Assembly (NCBI GenBank): GCA_964019055.1 | Contig: OZ025224.1 | Coordinates: 8,140,694-8,204,693 of the forward strand | Direction: 5' to 3' | Length of the DNA: 64,000 nucleotides | DNA from: Anthopleura xanthogrammica | Lineage: Eukaryota; Cnidaria; Anthozoa; Actiniaria; Actiniidae | Shown here: piece by piece, positions 59,463 to 64,000 of the stretch | Numbering within the stretch: position 1 is the first letter of the stretch | How the letters are laid out: each line of letters opens with the position of its first letter | The notes under the pieces: model-generated | Databases searched by the model: none | Told to the model about the DNA's origin: nothing | The model's input: the letters and a program-made list of their open reading frames with translations, nothing else | Translations under genes and position numbers: made by a program

Positions 59463-60545
59463 ATGGTCAGAAAAATGCCGAGAAAAAAGCCTGAGACTGC
59501 TATTCAGAAGAAAGAACAGATTGAATACCACCAGACCCACAGAGAACAGCCGAATGCCTATGATCAGAGAAGTGGTTACAAGTTGTATGGGTATGAGGAT
59601 GTTCAAATTCCAAGACTGATGCGAGTGCCATTTGTCGTGACCAAGTACAGATTTCCTGGACTTACTCCTGGTCAGTGTGTGTGGAGTATGTTTGAACCAC
59701 ATAATGAGGTTGTTAATATTTGGACACATCTTATTGGTGTCGTATTCTTTCTCGTTTATGTTTCCAAGTCTATTAAAACCATTAGTTTCTTTGATGAGCC
59801 ATTAACACACCCCTTACTAGGTGTGATTATAGGGTCATCAACAATGTTAATCACTAGCGTGTGTGCCCATACGTTTGACTCCATGTCACCCTACGCATAT
59901 CATATCTGCTATTTCTTTGATTATGCTGGAATAAGTTTTGCTACCTTCACGTTTTCACAAGCTCTCTTCTTTTATTCTCGACCACTCAGCACATCCTGGA
60001 CACTTTTTAACTCCCCAGAAACATATCTCTCTCTTTCTCTTCTGAATTCCTTGGTCTGTACTTTTACCTGCTGTGCTGTACTCATCAAGAGGCCGTGGTT
60101 TCATATCTTTGTTCGCTCTAGTGCTTATCTCTCGCTGTCAATCTTTACTGTTCTGCCATACCTTGGACGTCTTGCATTATGTACTCTTCGTCCAAGTGGC
60201 GACTGCATTATGGAATCTGCTCCTCATTTCAAACTGGTCGCTATCTTCTTTATCTCTGGAGGAATTATTTATGCATTCAGAATTCCAGAGTGCTGGATCC
60301 CTAAAATCTTTGATTTCTTAGGCCAGAGCCATAATATCTTCCACACTCTGTCTGCTTTCGGGACTGTTCAATTTTTCATAGCCATTTATGATGAAATGAC
60401 CCAAAGGAAAGGAGAGTTGTTGTCCATGCCAATGCGTTGGACAGAATTGTCTGTTGTATTTTGCGTGCTGGCCGGAATACTGAATTTCAGTTTGGTTCTG
60501 TGGTTTTGGCATAAATTGTATTCTAGGCAAACAAAGCGGCACTAA
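59463..60545 (+). CDS. PAQR family receptor, membrane progestin receptor-like
   Basis: 360 aa in one exon; the acceptor 6 bases before the ATG suggests the only intron is in the 5' UTR. A seven-helix membrane protein of the progestin and adipoQ receptor family, probably at the plasma membrane or in endomembranes. The family's three motifs are visible: EVVNIWTHL (82-90), AHTFDSMS...HICYFFDYAG with His136 and Asp153, and GQSHNIFH with His290 and His294. These His/Asp residues bind zinc in family members. HTF-SMSP..HICYF-DY is closest to mPR (PAQR5/7/8) proteins and not to the adiponectin receptors. Ligand not assigned. Two early Met codons (1 and 5) are both possible starts. Confidence 0.92.
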   Translation: MVRKMPRKKPETAIQKKEQIEYHQTHREQPNAYDQRSGYKLYGYEDVQIPRLMRVPFVVTKYRFPGLTPGQCVWSMFEPHNEVVNIWTHLIGVVFFLVYVSKSIKTISFFDEPLTHPLLGVIIGSSTMLITSVCAHTFDSMSPYAYHICYFFDYAGISFATFTFSQALFFYSRPLSTSWTLFNSPETYLSLSLLNSLVCTFTCCAVLIKRPWFHIFVRSSAYLSLSIFTVLPYLGRLALCTLRPSGDCIMESAPHFKLVAIFFISGGIIYAFRIPECWIPKIFDFLGQSHNIFHTLSAFGTVQFFIAIYDEMTQRKGELLSMPMRWTELSVVFCVLAGILNFSLVLWFWHKLYSRQTKRH

Positions 60546-60559
60546 CAAACTGTAATACA

Positions 60560-60976
60560 CCCTTTTATCTTGGGCGTAATGTTTTCTCATCTCAGACCAT
60601 ATGTCTTTCTCTTGAGAATAAGATTCTTTGTTTGAGTTGTATCCATATTAATGTGTCTTTGCACAACTGTTAAACAAAGAATAATAATAATAATAATAAT
60701 AACTTTATTTATATAGTGCACAAATCTAAAATTCTAAGGCGCTTTACAAAAGGTCAATAAATATAATATTTAATATTATTATATTATATATTATTATTAA
60801 ATTAGATTATAGATTGTAGATAGATCAAAGACAAGACATCACTTTTGCTGTTACTCGGAGTTTCACGCTTACGCGATCTTCAGACAGTGTTTAATCTATT
60901 ATTATTAAATTATATATTTAATATATAAGAAATGATACTCTAGGGAATGACATCATGTCTGAAATGGGAAAACAGT
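60560..60976. repeat. MITE family A copy split by an insertion
   Basis: Left arm 60560-60683 and right arm 60925-60976. The 240 bases between start with (AAT)n and include TTTATATAGTGCAC and GGCGCTTTACAAAAGG. The arms would join at the usual AAACAAAGAAATGATACTC point. Confidence 0.75.
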
Positions 60977-61136
60977 GCACATCTATAAGGATTCTAGTAA
61001 ATATACACCCTAATTTTTAGTAGTAACAATAAATTAATATTCTCATATTAAAGCACTATATTTGTGATGCACAAAATATTTAAAGATATTCTGTAAAACA
61101 AGAATTTAGGTATGAAGTATAATCTATAATCCTAAG

Positions 61137-61315
61137 TGGACCTTTTCAGCTTGGGCGCAATCTTTTTTCCATTTCAGACCATGTGTCATTCTCTTGAGAA
61201 TATGATTCTTTGTTTGAGTTGTATCCATATTCACGTGTCTTCTCATGTGCAACCATTAAACAAAGAAATGATAGTCTAGGAAATGGCATATGGTTTGAAA
61301 AAGGAAAGGATTATA
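61137..61315. repeat. MITE family A copy
   Basis: GGACCTTTTCAGCTTGGGCG, CATTTCAGACCATGTGTC and the mirrored GGAAATGGCATATGG. Confidence 0.78.
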
Positions 61316-62217
61316 AGGTGGGGGGGGGGGGGGTAAACCTTAATTTACAAAATTTATTTATTAACTTTACACCCATTTTCAAAATTATGCAACCTGGACG
61401 ACTCCAGTCGTCTGGAATTTTGGCTTCCGTCAAGTTAGCACGAGCTGAGTTAAAAGAAATAACTGCTCAACCAATCAGAGGCAACCGTTCTCACGCCTGT
61501 AATGAACAAGGTATTTTAGAAAATGCTGTTCAAAAAATACATTTGAGTTTGTTTTCAAATCTGATCTTCAACGTTATCGATTAGTTGAATTTTATCCAAA
61601 TCTAGGAATAACTATTGGCTCTTATTTTGTTCTTGATCATCATATTTGAGCATAGCCATGTTTATAGCAACATGTAAAAATGGCTGTCGAGTCAACAGAC
61701 TTTCTTTATATCGCTCGCAATCGGAATGAACTAGGACCTTCATAACTTTGATTGACGGAAGCGTAGATTCCAGACATCTGGAGCTCTCAAGGTTGCATAA
61801 TTTGTCGTAAGCACTGTTTGCAATGCACATAACATTATTTATAGATACATGTACATGTAATACAAGACCTCATGTCCTGTATTAAATTATGAAGCATAGT
61901 TTTGAATTTATAACTGATAACTCAATTAAATAAATCTAAGTCTTCACAGGACTCCTAGCACATTAATCTCAAAAGTCTAACTTGTAGTTTGCTTTTAAAA
62001 TAGTGCATTTGTATTCTTAAGTTTCTTTTTATTTGTCTTTTATTCATTATCTTATTTATTTCTTATATATTTATAATTATAATATGCGAGTTTATTTAGT
62101 GCTAGTATCCATAACAAAATTCAGGGGTTCAAAAATAACAAATGTTAACGTTGTCTAAATAAATGAGATCCTGAAATAAGAACTTTTGATTTTTTTATTT
62201 ACCGGTATTCAAAAAAG

Positions 62218-62510
62218 TTTACAGTCAAACTAAGAAAACCGTGAACACCTAAAATATGTCTGGAATGTTTATTTAGGCCGTTGCTTGTAAAAAATATGTT
62301 TCCCACCACCATGAAAAGAGTTTGTATTGAATCCTTCTGTCATGTATCCGTCTGTCTCGAATAGAAACTTCTAATTTCACGAGAATAAAACTAAAATATG
62401 AATTTTGAAACTTTTAAACGGGAAAATACTTTGCGTGACCGCCCTGTGATCAAACACATAAACATTCCAGACATTTTAGGTGTTCACGGTTTTCTTAGTT
62501 TGACTGTAAG
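62218..62510. repeat. Foldback element with ~50-base near-perfect ends
   Basis: TTACAGTCAAACTAAGAAAA at the left, TTTTCTTAGTTTGACTGTAA at the right, continuing through CCGTGAACACCTAAAAT and TCTGGAATGTT. Confidence 0.88.
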
Positions 62511-62835
62511 TGCCTATCAACCCTGACGATTTAGTTTGAAAATCACTTCTACATGTAGGGTATAATACGATGGCTCAGTTTTACAGGATATGGACTCCTC
62601 ATTTCAGAGATATAAAGGTTCAGTTTGAAATTTAGAAAATGCAAATGAGATATTTTTGGCCTTCAGCTATGGCCTTGTCTTCAGTAGACGTTTCTTCGAG
62701 GTAGTATTATCCACCCACTCTTCGGTAAATTAAGAGGGGGCGGGTATTTCTACCTCGAAAACGCCTCCACCAGTCTCTACTTCTCCTCCGTACTCCAATT
62801 GTCTTCTTCAGTCCTTCTCTACCAGATGTTATATC

Positions 62836-64000
62836 GTGGGTATTATATTCCTGGCTAGGAATGAAGGAACAGGCCTAGACTCAACAAAATCATCTTCATC
62901 TTCGAGGTCTTCTGTAACTCCCTTTCCATTCATATGGCTTTACTTGGTCAATGGTACTTTTGTCTTGAGGAGTCTCTCTGTCATCGCAGACATCAAGTTC
63001 CTGGCCACATTCAATTTTGTTCTGTTTTAAGCGAAGCCATATGGAAAGAAAGGAAATGAAATTTCATACATGTTAATTTTATTTCCGTTCCTTTCATATG
63101 GCTTTACTTGGTCAATATGGCACTTTTGTCTTCAGAATTCTCTCTCTAATCGCAGGTCTACATCAGCTTCCTATCCACATTCATTTTCGCTTTGTGCCAG
63201 TTATGGGTAAGGTATTACTACCTCGAAGATCCACCAAACTCTCCTCTTCTTCCGGCCGTACTCGACTCCATGTCCAATCTTGGACAAGAAGACCAACAAG
63301 ATGTAACATCAGTGATGTTATATCGTCGATATTCCTGTCCAGGAATGGAGGGGACGGGCTCAGCTTCAACAAATTTATCTTCATATTCGAGTTCTCCACA
63401 TTCAATTTTGTTCTGTTTTAAGTGAAGCCATATGGAAAGCAAGGAAATGAAATTTCGTACCTGTTAATTTCATTCCCGTTCCTTTCATATGGCTTTACTT
63501 GGTCAATATGGCATTTTTGTCTTCAAGATTCTCTCTAATCGCTGGTCTACATCAAGTTCCTGTCCACATTCAATTTTGTTCTGTTTTAAGTAAAGCCATA
63601 TGGAAAGCAAGGAGATGAAATTTCGTACCTGTTAATTTCATTCCCGTTCCTTTCATATGGCTTTACTTGGTCAACATGGCACTTTTGTCTTCAGAATTCT
63701 CTCTCTAATCGCAGGTCTACATCAGCTTCCTATCCACATTCACTTTCCTTTTGTGCCACTTATGGATCGGGTATTACTACCTCGAAGATTCACCAACCTC
63801 TCCTCCTCTTCCGGCCGTACTCGACTCCATGTCCAATCTTGGTCAAGAAGACCAACAAGATGTAACATCAGTGATGTTATATCGTCGATATTCCTGTCCA
63901 GGAATGGAGGGGACGGGCTGAGCTTCAACAAATTTATCTTCATATTCGAGTTCTCCTATATAGGAGACCTCAGATTTAAAGATGAATTTGTAAATTATGC
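62836..64000. repeat. Nested tandem and inverted repeat array, runs off right edge
   Basis: A block CTTTCATATGGCTTTACTTG + GTCAATATGGCACTTTTGTC recurs at about 62928, 63096, 63484 and 63652. Between copies lies its inverted form (AAGCCATATGGAAAG). Two copies (63098-63420 and 63670-63950) also carry a 250-base segment with CGACTCCATGTCCAATCTTG and ATCGTCGATATTCCTGTCCA. Open frames on the minus strand (EDKFVEAEPVPSIPGQEY and others) repeat with the unit but differ in frame between copies, so coding is unproven. Confidence 0.8.

Larger units (their letters stand above)
60546..62217. other. Spacer 3' of PAQR with repeats
   Basis: No gene supported. It holds two MITE family A copies (60560-60976, 61137-61315), a (TAA)n-linked segment with CGCTTTACAAAAGG at 60684-60925, a G run at 61319-61331 and a foldback near 61383-61810 (CCAGACGACTGGAG-type ends; GACGGAAGC and AACTTGACGGAAG words). 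A candidate poly(A) signal is at 60756-60761. Confidence 0.5.

Overview
This 64 kb window is nuclear DNA from an animal, most likely an anthozoan cnidarian (sea anemone or coral). The reasons are intron-rich genes with GT-AG (and a few GC-AG) junctions, AT-rich non-coding DNA packed with short foldback elements, and matrix metalloproteinases that end in a ShKT domain. The ShKT tail is common in cnidarian secreted proteins; the species call is inference. No bacterial or organellar genes were seen.

Layout. (1) 0.4-3.9 kb, minus strand: the 5' two thirds of an ABCC (MRP4-like) transporter that runs off the left edge. (2) 3.9-13 kb: gene-free, with foldback elements. (3) 13.1-20.35 kb, plus strand: a second, complete ABCC transporter (six coding exons, 1290 aa), divergent from the first. 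(4) 22.06-24.7 kb and 26.8-29.86 kb, plus strand: two tandemly duplicated five-exon MMP genes (signal peptide, prodomain with cysteine switch, furin site, zinc protease, short linker, ShKT). A truncated copy of the last transporter exon lies between them and shows the duplication unit. (5) 31.7-33.5 kb, minus strand: a third, more diverged MMP whose 3' end meets a GC-rich minisatellite; no ShKT exon was found. (6) 34-38.9 kb: repeats and one weak candidate first exon. (7) 39.0-39.9 kb, plus: an intronless class A GPCR. (8) 42.9-58.1 kb, minus: a complete 28-coding-exon USP5/USP13-type deubiquitinase (802 aa by summing exons), many introns holding a tandem array or mobile element. (9) 59.46-60.55 kb, plus: an intronless-CDS PAQR (membrane progestin receptor-like) gene, head-to-head with USP5. 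(10) 62.8-64 kb: an inverted/tandem repeat array running off the right edge.

The genes do not form a pathway. The ABCC pair and the MMP trio are local duplication clusters; USP5 and PAQR look like single housekeeping-type genes that may share a promoter region. Features of note are a mosaic of near-identical and diverged exons between the two transporters (likely gene conversion), a duplication breakpoint carrying a transporter fragment, a dispersed 57-bp minisatellite in several introns and spacers, a second unrelated 57-bp AT-only satellite in a USP5 intron, and at least six families of short foldback elements. Exon edges were read by eye from splice consensus, phase and alignment between copies or with known families; no search was run.
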